Translations under genes and position numbers: made by a program | Notes under the pieces: model-generated | The model's database searches: none | What the model saw: the letters and a program-made list of their open reading frames with translations, nothing else | Told to the model about the DNA's origin: nothing | Assembly: GCF_000176515.1 (NCBI RefSeq) | Contig: NZ_ADAQ01000011.1 | Location: 186,001 to 250,000, forward strand | Length of the DNA stretch: 64,000 nt | Source: Grimontia hollisae CIP 101886 | GTDB taxonomy: Bacteria; Pseudomonadota; Gammaproteobacteria; Enterobacterales; Vibrionaceae | Reading direction: 5' to 3' | Shown: positions 53,398 through 63,329 of the stretch, piece after piece | Numbering within the stretch: the stretch's first letter is position 1 | How the letters are laid out: each line of letters starts with the position of its first letter

Positions 53398-54252
53398 ATG
53401 AACACCCTAGAAAAAATACAAAAAAATATTGAAAACTTTAGTAAGTCTGAACGAAAAGTCGCTGAAGTTATTATCGCCTCTCCACAGACTGCTATTCACT
53501 CCAGTATCGCGACACTGGCCAAAATGGCCGATGTCAGTGAACCGACAGTGAACCGTTTCTGCCGCAGGTTGGACACGAAAGGCTTCCCCGATTTCAAATT
53601 GCATTTAGCACAAAGCCTGGCAAACGGTACGCCTTATGTGAACCGCAATGTCGAAGAACATGACAGCGCAGACGCTTACACGTCGAAAATTTTCGAATCC
53701 ACCATGGCATGTCTGGATGTGGCGAAAAACAGCATCGATCCCCACCAAATCAATCGTGCTGTTGATTTGCTCACCCAGGCAAAGAAAATTTCATTTTTCG
53801 GCCTGGGTGCTTCTGCATCTGTAGCCCACGATGCACAGAACAAATTCTTCCGCTTTAATATCCCTATCGTCTGCTTTAACGACATCGTGATGCAACGCAT
53901 GAGCTGCATTAACTGCACAGATGGCGACGTGGTTGTTGTGATTTCTCACACCGGCCGTACCAAATCACTGGTGGATGTCGCTACCCTGGCGAAAGAAAAC
54001 GGCGCAACCGTTATCGGTATCACGGAGAAAGGCTCACCGCTCGACAAAGTGTGTTCTTTGACTATTACGCTGGATGTGCCGGAAGACACTGACATCTATA
54101 TGCCAATGGCAAGCCGTGTTGTACAAATGACAGTGATTGATGTATTGGCAACCGGTTTTACCTTGCGCCGAGGCCCGGGCTTCCGTGAAAACCTCAAACG
54201 CGTCAAAGAAGCGATAAAAGACTCTCGATTCAACAAAGAATCACTGACTTAG
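53398..54252 (+). CDS. hexR: RpiR-family regulator HexR
   Basis: A 284-residue protein. The N-terminal RpiR helix-turn-helix is SERKVAEVIIASPQTAIHS with SEPTVNRFCRRL. A sugar-isomerase (SIS) domain follows: FFGLGASASVAHDAQNKFFR and VVISHTGRTKSLVDVA. HexR represses glycolysis and Entner-Doudoroff genes and is released by 2-keto-3-deoxy-6-phosphogluconate. It lies directly upstream of pyruvate kinase, a common arrangement in vibrios and Shewanella. Confidence 0.92.
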   Translation: MNTLEKIQKNIENFSKSERKVAEVIIASPQTAIHSSIATLAKMADVSEPTVNRFCRRLDTKGFPDFKLHLAQSLANGTPYVNRNVEEHDSADAYTSKIFESTMACLDVAKNSIDPHQINRAVDLLTQAKKISFFGLGASASVAHDAQNKFFRFNIPIVCFNDIVMQRMSCINCTDGDVVVVISHTGRTKSLVDVATLAKENGATVIGITEKGSPLDKVCSLTITLDVPEDTDIYMPMASRVVQMTVIDVLATGFTLRRGPGFRENLKRVKEAIKDSRFNKESLT

Positions 54253-54256
54253 CAAA

Positions 54257-54298
54257 GAAAGGGTGGGCGTAACGTCTACCCTTTCTTCGTTTTTCCGC
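54257..54298 (+). terminator. terminator between hexR and pyk
   Basis: GAAAGGGT pairs with ACCCTTTC around a GGGCGTAACGTCT loop region, followed by TTCGTTTTTCC, just after the hexR stop codon. It suggests that pyk has its own promoter. Confidence 0.7.
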
Positions 54299-54362
54299 TC
54301 ACGACACGTTTACTCACACTCTCTTTTTCTGTTTCGTAAGCATTTTCACTCAGGAGACTTGC

Positions 54363-55808
54363 ATGTCTGAGACACTACGACGAACAAAGATCGTAACCAC
54401 ATTGGGCCCCGCGACCGACAAAGGTGACATGCTGGAGCAAATCATTGCAGCTGGCGCAAACGTGGTGCGGATGAACTTTTCACACGGTACAGCGGAAGAT
54501 CATATAAACCGCGCCAATAAAGTCCGTGCAATCGCTGCGAAGCTGGGGCGCCATGTGGGCATCCTCGGTGATCTCCAAGGGCCTAAAATCCGGGTATCGA
54601 CATTCAAAGAGGGAAAAATCCAACTTACGGTTGGTGACCATTTTGTGTTGGATGCCGCCCTGGAACCGGGTAAAGGCGATAATCAGCGTGTCGGTATCGA
54701 CTACAAAAACCTGCCAAATGATGTGAAGGCTGGCGATATCCTGCTGCTTGATGACGGTCGCGTACAGCTCAAAGTCATGTCAGTTGAAGGAACCCAAATC
54801 CACACAGAAGTGACTGTGGGTGGCCCCCTCTCTAACAACAAAGGGATCAACAAAAAAGGCGGCGGCTTATCGGCCCCAGCCCTGACCGACAAAGACAAGC
54901 AAGACATTCTGATAGCAGCAAAGATCAACGTCGATTATCTGGCGATTTCTTTCCCACGCAATGGTGATGACATGCGCCTTGCACGCTCTTTGGCACGGGA
55001 AGCGGGCTTGGATGCGTGTTTGGTGGCGAAAGTGGAACGCGCCGAAACGGTGGCTTCTGACGCAAATATCGATGACATTATCGAAGCTTCTGACGCGGTG
55101 ATGGTCGCCCGTGGCGATTTAGGTGTGGAGATTGGCGATCCGGAACTGGTGGGTGTGCAAAAGAAACTTATCCGCCGCGCCCGTTCATTGAATCGCTGTG
55201 TGATCACCGCTACCCAGATGATGGAGTCGATGATCAAGTCCCCCATGCCAACCCGCGCTGAAGTAATGGATGTGGCAAATGCCGTATTGGATGGCACGGA
55301 TGCAGTGATGCTCTCCGCAGAAACTGCTGCCGGTGATTACCCGCTGGAAACCGTGAAAGCCATGGCAGAAGTCTGCATCGGCGCGGAGAAGATGCCCTCT
55401 ATCAACGTTTCCAATCACCGCCTCAATAAAGAATTTGAGCTAATTGAAGAAACCATCTCGATGGCAACCATGTATGCTGCGAACCATATGCCCAAAGTGA
55501 AGGCAATGATCGCCCTGACAGAATCTGGCCAGACTGCACTCATGATGTCACGGATCAGTTCGGGCAAGCCTATCTTTGCGCTATCACGTCATGATTCAAC
55601 ACTCTCGCGTGCAGCATTGTACCGCGGCGTCACACCTGTTTACTTTGACAGTGATACCGGTGCAGGTGCCGACGTTGCGCACAAAGCCATTGCCCTGTTG
55701 AAAGAGAAAGGATACCTCAAACCCTGGGATGTGGTGATATTCACTCAAGGAGATGTAATGAGGTATGTCGGCGCGACCAACACCATGCGCATGATCACGG
55801 TAACCTGA
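54363..55808 (+). CDS. pykA: pyruvate kinase (type II, PykA-like)
   Basis: A 481-residue glycolytic enzyme that makes pyruvate and ATP from phosphoenolpyruvate and [17 protein letters not shown] and [10 protein letters not shown] are at the N-terminus. [23 protein letters not shown] and [20 protein letters not shown] carry the metal, potassium and substrate residues, and [17 protein letters not shown] closes the barrel. Length and the end [10 protein letters not shown] fit PykA rather than PykF. It is probably controlled by HexR. Confidence 0.93.
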   Translation: MSETLRRTKIVTTLGPATDKGDMLEQIIAAGANVVRMNFSHGTAEDHINRANKVRAIAAKLGRHVGILGDLQGPKIRVSTFKEGKIQLTVGDHFVLDAALEPGKGDNQRVGIDYKNLPNDVKAGDILLLDDGRVQLKVMSVEGTQIHTEVTVGGPLSNNKGINKKGGGLSAPALTDKDKQDILIAAKINVDYLAISFPRNGDDMRLARSLAREAGLDACLVAKVERAETVASDANIDDIIEASDAVMVARGDLGVEIGDPELVGVQKKLIRRARSLNRCVITATQMMESMIKSPMPTRAEVMDVANAVLDGTDAVMLSAETAAGDYPLETVKAMAEVCIGAEKMPSINVSNHRLNKEFELIEETISMATMYAANHMPKVKAMIALTESGQTALMMSRISSGKPIFALSRHDSTLSRAALYRGVTPVYFDSDTGAGADVAHKAIALLKEKGYLKPWDVVIFTQGDVMRYVGATNTMRMITVT

Positions 55809-55837
55809 TATAGCGCAGCCTGTGCTCTCCTGTGCTC

Positions 55838-55875
55838 TATAGTTACGCCTCTTTCCGGGGCGTAACTATTTTTGC
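55838..55875 (+). terminator. terminator of pyk
   Basis: ATAGTTACGCC pairs with GGCGTAACTAT across a nine-base loop and is followed by TTTTTG, 30 bases past the stop codon. It overlaps the end of the convergent HD gene. Confidence 0.88.
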
Positions 55876-56471
55876 AGCCAGCCTTTTTCCGCCGCTTCTG
55901 ACAACATGGCCTGTACCTTTTGCCACAGCAATGCAGAACCTTTTTCAATCTTGCTGTTTACTGTCAGTGCCTGCTCATAGCGCACGCCATGCTCTTTCCA
56001 GCTCTGGCCTTCACTGTGGTAGTTCAACAACATAGGTAACATACGATCCAGCGCTTTACCGTAGCGAGCTTCCGGGGTTTCCCCTTCTTCAAACTCCAGC
56101 CAGAGTGCCATCAGGGTTTCCCTTTGATCGTCTGGTAGCATGCCAAAAATACGCTCTGCGGCTTTTAACTCTTTCTGGTGTTGCTGTTTTGCAGCTTCCA
56201 GGTCATACACAAAGGTATCACCAGCATCAATTTCAACCACATCATGGATCAACAACATCTTCACCACTTTTGCCACATCAACCGGTTCATTGGCGTGTTC
56301 TTCAAGCAATAATGCCATTAACGCCACCTGCCAGCTGTGCTCGGCAGAATTTTCCAGCCTCGCACCATCGCTTTTAACGCGGGTTCGCCTCAATACTGCT
56401 TTCAATTGGTCAATTTCAACAATCAAGGCCAATTGCTTTTCAAGCCTTTCAAAAGAACGGATATCACTCAT
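55866..56471 (-). CDS. HD-domain hydrolase (YfbR/HDDC2-like)
   Basis: A 201-residue metal-dependent phosphohydrolase. The HD signature is split as NSAEHSWQVALMALLLEE (first histidine), LLIHDVVEIDAGDT (His-Asp), and a distal aspartate in KALDRMLPMLLN. Relatives are 5'-deoxynucleotidases. It overlaps the GNAT gene upstream by eight bases (ATGA-type coupling), so the two are one operon. Confidence 0.85.
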   Translation of the reverse strand: MSDIRSFERLEKQLALIVEIDQLKAVLRRTRVKSDGARLENSAEHSWQVALMALLLEEHANEPVDVAKVVKMLLIHDVVEIDAGDTFVYDLEAAKQQHQKELKAAERIFGMLPDDQRETLMALWLEFEEGETPEARYGKALDRMLPMLLNYHSEGQSWKEHGVRYEQALTVNSKIEKGSALLWQKVQAMLSEAAEKGWLQK

Positions 56472-57051
56472 TGTTTGACGCTACCCAGTGCGGATTAATC
56501 ACAGAAGTCAGAATATGATCTTCCCATTTTCCATTAATTAAAAGGTAATCCTTCGCCTCGCCCTCTTTCACAAAGCCAGCGGCTTTCAGCACTGCGGCGC
56601 TGCGTTTGTTTCTGGGCATATACGAGGCCATTACCCGGTGCATATTCAAATTATCAAACAGCCATTGGTTTGTCTGTTTCAGGGCGCGCCGCATAATGCC
56701 CCTTCCCTGCGCATTTTCCGCCAGCGAATAACCGACGTTGCAGGCGTGAAAGGGGAACTGAATGATGCTGCTATAGGTGATCACCCCGCACACTTCCTCT
56801 TTATCCTGCTCAAAAATCAAAAAATAGTAAGCAAGACCATGGCGTTGCAATTCGGTCAGTTGGATAACACGCCTCTCCCAGCCTTGATAGGTGAAAAAGC
56901 CATCTGGCCTGGAAGGCTCCCAAGGCGAAAGAAATTGGCGATTCACCTGGAAATAATCCACGATAGCGGAAACATCCGTCATCTGGATCGCACGAATAAC
57001 AAGATTATCAACACGTAATTGAGGAAAAGGGGTTATAATTTCGACAGACAA
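56464..57051 (-). CDS. RimJ/RimL-type GNAT N-acetyltransferase
   Basis: A 195-residue acetyltransferase. VDNLVIRAIQMTDVSAIVDYF opens the fold, NVGYSLAENAQGRGIMRRAL carries the acetyl-CoA loop (QGRGIM), and NMHRVMASYMPRNKRSAAVLKAAGFVKEG is the RimJ-like C-terminal half. Targets are N-terminal amino groups of ribosomal or other proteins. It is divergent from the methyltransferase gene. Confidence 0.85.
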   Translation of the reverse strand: MSVEIITPFPQLRVDNLVIRAIQMTDVSAIVDYFQVNRQFLSPWEPSRPDGFFTYQGWERRVIQLTELQRHGLAYYFLIFEQDKEEVCGVITYSSIIQFPFHACNVGYSLAENAQGRGIMRRALKQTNQWLFDNLNMHRVMASYMPRNKRSAAVLKAAGFVKEGEAKDYLLINGKWEDHILTSVINPHWVASNNE

Positions 57052-57081
57052 TTCGCCTCCTGTCCAATTGTGCCGTTGATT

Positions 57082-57552
57082 ATGTACTACGATAGCTTTG
57101 AATCACCGCTGGGGAAAATTCACTTACTGGCTGATGAGTCAGGTCTAAGACAACTGACCTTATGTCTCCATCACCCTTTCGAACCCTGCCAGGAATGGAA
57201 ACACTCACCGAAACAGCTCACTCCCTACAAAAAGCAGATCCTCGAATTTCTCGACGGAAAACGCACCCACTTTGATGTTCCCCTGGCACCAGAGGGTACC
57301 GAATTCCAGCATAAAGTCTGGCAAGCTCTGCGCAGTATTCCTTATGGGGAAACGCGGTCATATGCTGACATTGCCCGGGAAATCGGCAATCCAAAAGCGT
57401 ATCGTGCAGTCGGGATGGCGAACAACGTTAACCCCATCCCCCTGGTCATTCCCTGCCACCGCGTAATAGGCAGTGATGGAGAACTGACCGGCTACCGTTA
57501 CGGCCTGGAGATCAAACAAAAGCTCCTGGCCATGGAAAAAAATGGCGGCTGA
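57082..57552 (+). CDS. ogt: methylated-DNA--[protein]-cysteine S-methyltransferase
   Basis: A 156-residue suicide repair protein that moves methyl groups from O6-methylguanine to its own cysteine. GTEFQHKVWQALRSIPYGETRSYADIA is the helix-turn-helix and NPIPLVIPCHRVIGSDG holds the acceptor cysteine (PCHR), then TGYRYGLEIKQKLL. Size and single-domain layout match Ogt rather than Ada. The ATG at 57082 (YYDSFESPLG) is the family start; the frame is open further upstream. Confidence 0.9.
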   Translation: MYYDSFESPLGKIHLLADESGLRQLTLCLHHPFEPCQEWKHSPKQLTPYKKQILEFLDGKRTHFDVPLAPEGTEFQHKVWQALRSIPYGETRSYADIAREIGNPKAYRAVGMANNVNPIPLVIPCHRVIGSDGELTGYRYGLEIKQKLLAMEKNGG

Positions 57553-57569
57553 TAGTGCCGCCAACTGTT

Positions 57570-59108
57570 TTACTTTTTGCCAATGCCGTATTCACGCAGT
57601 TTATTGGCAACTGAGGTGTGTGACACGTTCAGCCGTTTTGCCAGTTTGCGCGTTGACGGATAGCTGCGGTACAGGTTTGACAAAATACCTGATTCGTAGC
57701 GCTTCATGATGTCATCCAGTGATCCTTCCATGGTTTCTTCGGTCAGGAAAGCGCTTTGTTCAGTTTCTGGCAACTGAATATCGTCTTTTGTCAGGCAGCC
57801 TTCTTCGATTTGTGTCATGGCACGGAACAACACGTTGCGAAGCTGGCGCACATTCCCCGGCCATGAATATTGCGTCAGGAGCTCCAATACGCCTTGCTGA
57901 AGCATTGGCCTTTCCTGACCAAGTTCTGAAGAGAACTGGTTGAGAAACAGCTCAGCCAACGGCTGGATATCTGAAGGCCGTTCACGCAGTGGTGGCACAG
58001 TGAGCGACAGTACGTTCAGGCGATAATAGAGATCTTCACGGAACTGGCCCGCTGCCACCCGTTCAGACAGGTTCTTTTGCGTGGAGCAAATCACCCGCAC
58101 ATCCACTTTGATCTCTTTCTCTTCACCCACACGCCGGAAGGTACCATCTTGCATAAAGCGCAGAAGTTTGATCTGTAAATGCGGGCTCATTTCGCCGACT
58201 TCATACAAGAAGACAGTGCCACCGTCTGCCTGCTCCAGCTGGCCTTTCTTACCTTCGCGCCCTTCTGTCGGTGCACAGCCAAACAGTTCGGTTTCAGCGG
58301 CATCGTCTGGCATGGATACACAGTTCACCAACAGAAAAGGATGTTCTGCCCGGTGGGAACGCTGGTGGCAGGCTTTGGCCAGCATCTCTTTTCCTGTACC
58401 GGTTTCACCCTGAATCAGTAGCGGCGCATCCAGCGTCGCAAACTTCTTCGCCTGATTGACCAGCGTCCTGAATTTACTGGATTGTCCGACAAGATGCTCG
58501 AAACCATGCTCACCCGGTGTCCGGTAGAGGGTGGTTGGCAAATGGTTCATCGACACCTGTTTTAGCTGGATAACAGCGCTCGCCAGCAGATCTTTATCTT
58601 CACTGTCGGTGACGTAAACCGGCATCACTTCCATCAGGTAATCCATACCGGCAATCACTACCTGGCGGCAGATTTGCCCGGCGTTGTCACGTTCCAGCCA
58701 GTGAGAAAAGTTAAAATCAGGAAAGATGTGATTGGCAGATTCGCCAATCAGCCCAGACGCTTCACTGCCCATTAAACGGAAAGCGGCTTTGTTCGCCATG
58801 TCGACTTTGCCGCTGAGGTTCACAGAGAAAACCGGATCGCTCAGGGTTTCTAGCAATGCGCGCAATTCCCTGTGTTCCCGCTCAGCGGGAAGGAACTGTA
58901 TTTTTCGCACATCGGTCACGCCACTTATCAGGCGGATTTCAGACATCAGTTGCCTGAACTCGTCGAAGTCCACCTCTGGGCAATTGAGGTAAATGATCCC
59001 AATCTGGTCAATTTCAATACCACGTAAATCAATGTTACGGCGGGCCAGAATATCGAGGAGCTCACGGGTTAATCCAAGTCGATCTTCGCAAAAGACCTGT
59101 AATCTCAC
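57570..59108 (-). CDS. tyrR: aromatic amino acid regulator TyrR
   Basis: A 512-residue regulator. The N-terminal ACT domain starts RLQVFCEDRLGLTRELLDIL, a PAS domain follows (about 80-190), then an AAA+ domain with Walker A GETGTGKEML and the Walker B region TVFLYEVGEM. The Fis-type helix-turn-helix is KLAKRLNVSHTSVANKLREYG. The sigma-54 contact loop (GAFTGA) is replaced by CAPTEG, as in other TyrR proteins that work with sigma-70. It starts with GTG, as the alignment with E. coli TyrR and the AGGACA site support. Confidence 0.94.
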   Translation of the reverse strand: MRLQVFCEDRLGLTRELLDILARRNIDLRGIEIDQIGIIYLNCPEVDFDEFRQLMSEIRLISGVTDVRKIQFLPAEREHRELRALLETLSDPVFSVNLSGKVDMANKAAFRLMGSEASGLIGESANHIFPDFNFSHWLERDNAGQICRQVVIAGMDYLMEVMPVYVTDSEDKDLLASAVIQLKQVSMNHLPTTLYRTPGEHGFEHLVGQSSKFRTLVNQAKKFATLDAPLLIQGETGTGKEMLAKACHQRSHRAEHPFLLVNCVSMPDDAAETELFGCAPTEGREGKKGQLEQADGGTVFLYEVGEMSPHLQIKLLRFMQDGTFRRVGEEKEIKVDVRVICSTQKNLSERVAAGQFREDLYYRLNVLSLTVPPLRERPSDIQPLAELFLNQFSSELGQERPMLQQGVLELLTQYSWPGNVRQLRNVLFRAMTQIEEGCLTKDDIQLPETEQSAFLTEETMEGSLDDIMKRYESGILSNLYRSYPSTRKLAKRLNVSHTSVANKLREYGIGKK

Positions 59109-59360
59109 GGTTGTGTCCTGTATGCAAAGGGCTGGCTACATCCTGAATGCCGAAGCCAGCCTTGTTGATATGAAGGTTGTCCGGGATAACTCCCGCAATC
59201 CCTGCATGACGTGAATGAATAGCGCGTCCGTAAAGTGTCAGGAATTGTTGACAGTGAAGGAAGTGTGCGCCTCTCACGACAGCGAGTCAAGCTGTGCGGT
59301 TGAAAACGTGAGAAGCGCAGTGAGCAGAAACAAAGGGAGGTGCAGCACCAAATGGCACAG

Positions 59361-60377
59361 TTATTTGCTACCGGGTAACAGTTTTCCCAGTAGCTGTTTA
59401 CGGATATCAGCCAACTTGGGAGCAGACGTACCGATATAAGGTAATGGCCGCATCACTGACATCGCTTTATAACCCAGCCTTGCCGTCAGTAATCCTACTC
59501 CCAGCCCCTGTGCGGCTCGGGCAGACAACTTTCCAGCCAAATCCACAGAGAGCAGATCTGTCCCCATGTCTGTAATCGCCTCACTGGCCCCGGCAAATGC
59601 CATGTTTGCCAATACCAATTTCAGCAACCGGATGCGCGACCAGTAACCAAGCTGAACACCATAGATGTTCGCGACTTGTTCCAGCAACCGGAAGCTGCGC
59701 CATGCCACCAGCAGCATGTCCGCAATCGCCAGCGGGCTTAGCGCCACCATCACTGCGGCTTCTGAGGCATATCTCGTCACCATTTTCCGGGCGCGGGCGT
59801 CCTGCTCTGTTACCACCATACGGTCGTAAAGTTCAAAAACTTCACGGTCATTGTGCGTCGCAGCGAGCGAGGTTTGCCATTTGTCATAGCCCGCTGTCAG
59901 CTCAACGCCGGATTGTCTGGAAAGCCTTTCGCAGACACTTTTGGCTTTGCCAATGCCTTCGGCTGCCAGAATAGCCATGACCTCATCACGTTCATCCTGA
60001 CGCCCTTTCAGGCGGCGGAGCGCAAAAAACTCGCGGCCAATGGCACCGACACCCATCGCCGCAATCCCGGCGATAAAACCGCTCCAGCCTACAGCCAGCC
60101 AGTCACCTGCCTGCACGGCAGTGACAACTGAATCCACCGTTTGCCAACCCACAAGGCCGATGCCAGCAACGGCTAACGCGCGCCATCCCCAACGCTTTTT
60201 CCGAGGGGGTTTCAACGTTGCCTCAAGCGCTTGCTCTGCACGGGTTTCATCTTCAATGTTAGTGACCGCGAAATTAACAGCATCTTGTTCAAACTGGCGC
60301 TGTAGAGTCAGCTCAGGCGCTTCATTCTGCTGTTTTGCGGGCTCTTCAAATACCACGGCTTTTTTGTAATCGTTCAT
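59361..60377 (-). CDS. ycjF: YcjF-family membrane protein (DUF697)
   Basis: A 338-residue protein. A charged N-terminus of about 65 residues is followed by two membrane helices (ALAVAGIGLVGWQTVDSVV and WSGFIAGIAAMGVGAIG) and the conserved C-terminal region MVALSPLAIADMLLVAWRSFRLLEQVANIYGV. Function is unknown; it is kept next to ycjX and the psp genes. Its start is eight bases from the end of ycjX, which suggests one operon. Confidence 0.9.
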   Translation of the reverse strand: MNDYKKAVVFEEPAKQQNEAPELTLQRQFEQDAVNFAVTNIEDETRAEQALEATLKPPRKKRWGWRALAVAGIGLVGWQTVDSVVTAVQAGDWLAVGWSGFIAGIAAMGVGAIGREFFALRRLKGRQDERDEVMAILAAEGIGKAKSVCERLSRQSGVELTAGYDKWQTSLAATHNDREVFELYDRMVVTEQDARARKMVTRYASEAAVMVALSPLAIADMLLVAWRSFRLLEQVANIYGVQLGYWSRIRLLKLVLANMAFAGASEAITDMGTDLLSVDLAGKLSARAAQGLGVGLLTARLGYKAMSVMRPLPYIGTSAPKLADIRKQLLGKLLPGSK

Positions 60378-60385
60378 GTCACCTC

Positions 60386-61780
60386 CTACCTGACCTTATC
60401 ACCCAGCAAATACTGCAATGCCTTATCAACACGGATATGCGGTAATGGCTCGTCCACATCCGTTTGCATGGGCCGGAACTGACGGAATTCAAACTGGTTA
60501 TTCTGCCAGAAAGAGTCATTCGGTAATCGCGCAGGCACATCTCCCGGATACATTAATATCGGGTCGCCGCTTTCCAGTGTGCCGCGCAACGCGGCCATAG
60601 ATTCGCCTTGATGGTTGACCAGCCCCGGCTCTGTCGCCTGGATAGAAGCCAGGCTGATACACTCCATATCAATGCCTTCGAAGGCTGCGGTTTGCCAGGC
60701 TTCATGAATGAGTTGTTGCAGTAAGGACACCAGATTCGGGTGCTGGTCTGGGGTCACATGATCCGCTTTGGTGGCAGCAAACAAAATCTTATCAATACGC
60801 GGCGCAAACAGGCGGCGTAGCAATCCGCTTTTACCATAGCGGAAGCTTTGCATGAGCTGCTCCAATGCCATTCTCATATCGTTAAATGATGCGGGGCCAG
60901 CGTTCAAAGGTTGCAACGTATCCACCAGCACAATCTGGCGGTCGACCTTAGAAAAATGCTCCTGATAAAACCCTTTAACAATATGCTGGCAATAGTAATC
61001 GTAGCGCTGCTTCAACATGGCATAGTTGCTGGTTCTCGGCGCATTCGCCAGTTGACCTTCTCCATATTGGTTGCCAATCAGCGGAAAGAATTGCAGCACT
61101 GGCGCGCCGGCATACTCTCCCGGCAACACAAACCGGCCCGGTTGCACCCAGTGCAGCCCCGCCTCTTGCTTGCACGCATGCAGGTAAGCGGTAAATTTCG
61201 TCGCGATCTGGCCAATCAATTTCTCATCGGCATCGGCTAAAGGGTCAAAACTGTCGACAGCTTGAAGCCATTCGTCCGCAAGTGCTTTCCGTTTCCCGGT
61301 CAAAATGCCGCTTTGTTTGCGTGACCATTCATCAAAGCTCATGGAAAGCAAGGGCAGGTCAAGCAGCCATTCTCCGGGATAGTCCACGATATCGAGATAC
61401 AGTGTCGCGGTATCTTGCAACAGTTTCATCGCGCCTTTTTCTGGGCGATAGCGGATTTCCAAACGGATTTCACTGACATCACGTGTCGGGGCTGGCCAGG
61501 TCGGCGGACGTGAATGCAACGATTGGATACCCAGATCGTAATCAAATGATGGAATATGAAGCTGGCTCTGCTGAACACGCCGCGCACCCAATACACGCCC
61601 TTCCCTGACCGGAGCAAACAATGGCATGCGAGGGTTGGTTGCACTATGGAGCAATTGGTTGATAAGTGAAGTAATAAAAGCCGTTTTGCCGGCGCGGGAA
61701 AGGCCCGTTACAGCAAGACGCACATGCCTGTCGAGCCCCCGGCTCACCCATTTATTGACCTGACGCTTCACGGATTTCAT
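60386..61780 (-). CDS. ycjX: YcjX-family P-loop GTPase/ATPase (DUF463)
   Basis: A 464-residue protein with a P-loop at the N-terminus (LAVTGLSRAGKTAFITSLINQLLH), DIVDYPGEWLLDLPLL as the switch/Walker B region, and QIVLVDTLQPLNAGPASFNDM. KILFAATKADHVT is a TKAD-type nucleotide-specificity motif. It belongs to the psp regulon in many bacteria and is probably transcribed together with pspABC. Confidence 0.9.
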   Translation of the reverse strand: MKSVKRQVNKWVSRGLDRHVRLAVTGLSRAGKTAFITSLINQLLHSATNPRMPLFAPVREGRVLGARRVQQSQLHIPSFDYDLGIQSLHSRPPTWPAPTRDVSEIRLEIRYRPEKGAMKLLQDTATLYLDIVDYPGEWLLDLPLLSMSFDEWSRKQSGILTGKRKALADEWLQAVDSFDPLADADEKLIGQIATKFTAYLHACKQEAGLHWVQPGRFVLPGEYAGAPVLQFFPLIGNQYGEGQLANAPRTSNYAMLKQRYDYYCQHIVKGFYQEHFSKVDRQIVLVDTLQPLNAGPASFNDMRMALEQLMQSFRYGKSGLLRRLFAPRIDKILFAATKADHVTPDQHPNLVSLLQQLIHEAWQTAAFEGIDMECISLASIQATEPGLVNHQGESMAALRGTLESGDPILMYPGDVPARLPNDSFWQNNQFEFRQFRPMQTDVDEPLPHIRVDKALQYLLGDKVR

Positions 61781-61807
61781 GAATTACAGTACCCCTCAAA
61801 AGGTAAA

Positions 61808-61831
61808 TCCCCTGTCGGTTGAGACAGGGGA
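61808..61831 (-). terminator. hairpin between pspC and ycjX
   Basis: TCCCCTGTC pairs with GACAGGGGA around a six-base loop. On the minus strand it is followed by TTTACC, a poor T run, so it may attenuate rather than end psp transcription. Confidence 0.55.
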
Positions 61832-61861
61832 CGAGGACATCTTGATATCGTTTGTCGGGAT

Positions 61862-62248
61862 TCAGAGTGTCTTGAACTGTCGGTTCAACTCGTACTCTTT
61901 TGATGTCACGTACGCTTCCATCTTGGCGACGTTTCGCTCCATCTCTCCCATTTCATTGTCGATATCAGCCAGTAACTGGCTTGCTGATTTGCCTTGTTGC
62001 CAAGGTTTTTGTTTCACCTGGTGTTCTTTGTAATGAAACGTGCGCTTGGCTTCCTCTGGCGGCATTTTTTCCAGTATCAGCATGGCAGCAATATACGCCA
62101 CGATGACAAAAAAGCCCAACCCCATCAGGAATGCTGTTACTGTCAGGATCCTTACCAGCCAGGTTTCTGCGCCAAAGTAATCGGCGACACCTGCACAAAC
62201 ACCGCCGATCTTCCCGTTTACAGGATCACGATACAACGTTTTGTTCAT
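61862..62248 (-). CDS. pspC: phage shock protein C
   Basis: A 128-residue membrane protein. The PspC domain reads LYRDPVNGKIGGVCAGVADYFGAETWLVRILTV, one membrane helix covers about residues 35-60, and a leucine-zipper-like C-terminal coiled coil follows. It senses envelope stress together with PspB. It overlaps pspB by four bases. Confidence 0.93.
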   Translation of the reverse strand: MNKTLYRDPVNGKIGGVCAGVADYFGAETWLVRILTVTAFLMGLGFFVIVAYIAAMLILEKMPPEEAKRTFHYKEHQVKQKPWQQGKSASQLLADIDNEMGEMERNVAKMEAYVTSKEYELNRQFKTL

Positions 62249-62475
62249 CGTCTGTGTCTCCAGTTTGGCGCTTCTTCATCAAGAATACGCTCCAGCGAAT
62301 GGATGCGATCCTGCAATGCTTCCGCGCGGTCAGCCAGGGCTTGCAGTTGCTCGTAGTCATCACCACTCAAGCCCTGACCGACTTGTCGTTTACTGCGATA
62401 GTGGAGCCACAACCACAGGGGTGCCACAAAGACAAAAAACACCACCAGTGGAATTGAAAGAAACGCCATTGACAT
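62245..62475 (-). CDS. pspB: phage shock protein B
   Basis: A 76-residue protein: an N-terminal membrane helix (about residues 5-25, FLSIPLVVFFVFVAPLWLW), then LHYRSKRQ and a cytoplasmic coiled coil (DYEQLQALADRAEAL). It works with PspC to draw PspA to the stressed membrane. Confidence 0.92.
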   Translation of the reverse strand: MSMAFLSIPLVVFFVFVAPLWLWLHYRSKRQVGQGLSGDDYEQLQALADRAEALQDRIHSLERILDEEAPNWRHRR

Positions 62476-62500
62476 GCCTACTCCTTACCTTTGTGAGGGT

Positions 62501-63166
62501 TTATTCTTTGTCCTTAAGTTCTGCTTTCATGCGCGCGAGTTCTTTTTCAATTTCATCTTGCGCTTGCAGGTCGGCAAACTCATCTTCAAGGCGTCTGCCT
62601 TTGCCGATGCTGTAACTGTCTGCTTCGGCTTCCAGTTCATCGATGCGGCGCTCATATTGCTCAAACTTTGCCAGCGCTTCGTCGGTGCGGCTGGTATCCA
62701 ACTGGCGACGAACGTCACGACGTTTGCCTGCCGCTTCACGGCGGATCACCAACGCTTGCTGGCGGGCACGGGTTTCAGCCAGCTTGGTTTCAAGCTCTGC
62801 AATTTCGTTACCCAGCTTGTTGATGGTTTCTTCGACCAGCGTGTATTCTTCTTTGAGCGTCAGCAAGATATCGTGCACTTTTTGTTTTTCAATCAAGGCA
62901 GCACGCGCCAAATCTTCACGGGATTTTTGCAGCGCCAGCGTCGCTTTTTCCTGCCAGTCTGTCATTTGGCGCTCAATACCTTCGATTTTACGCGCCAGCT
63001 CTTTTTTGTCTGCCAGCGCCCGTGCTGAAGAGGTACGGACCTCAACCAGCGTGTCCTCCATCTCCTGAATGATCAGGCGAACCATTTTTTGTGGGTCTTC
63101 AGCCTTATCCAACAGTGAATTGACGTTAGCGTTAACAATATCTGCAAAGCGAGAGAAAATACCCAT
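62501..63166 (-). CDS. pspA: phage shock protein A
   Basis: A 221-residue coiled-coil protein of the PspA/ESCRT-III family. [36 protein letters not shown] is the amphipathic N-terminal helix and hairpin start, and the rest is nearly continuous helix. It binds PspF to keep it inactive and under stress coats damaged membrane. AAGGAG lies nine bases before the ATG, and a sigma-54 promoter about 50 bases upstream. Confidence 0.95.
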   Translation of the reverse strand: MGIFSRFADIVNANVNSLLDKAEDPQKMVRLIIQEMEDTLVEVRTSSARALADKKELARKIEGIERQMTDWQEKATLALQKSREDLARAALIEKQKVHDILLTLKEEYTLVEETINKLGNEIAELETKLAETRARQQALVIRREAAGKRRDVRRQLDTSRTDEALAKFEQYERRIDELEAEADSYSIGKGRRLEDEFADLQAQDEIEKELARMKAELKDKE

Positions 63167-63215
63167 TGTGATACTCCTTTTTCCGAATGCGCGCTGTGCG
63201 CTTTATCGGTCACAT

Positions 63216-63231
63216 ATCAAGTGGCGTGCCA
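63216..63231 (-). promoter_or_regulatory. sigma-54 promoter of pspABC
   Basis: On the minus strand TGGCACG, four bases, TTGAT fit the -24/-12 consensus (TGGCACGN4TTGCW). It lies between the divergent pspA and pspF genes. PspF should activate it from sites toward 63250-63330. Confidence 0.85.
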
Positions 63232-63329
63232 ACTTTTATTCTTTTTAAAATACAAACAGTTAAACAAAAATGTGCAATTCTCACCTTGTAGCGTATGATG
63301 AAATAAACTAACAGTTGGCAAATTTAACC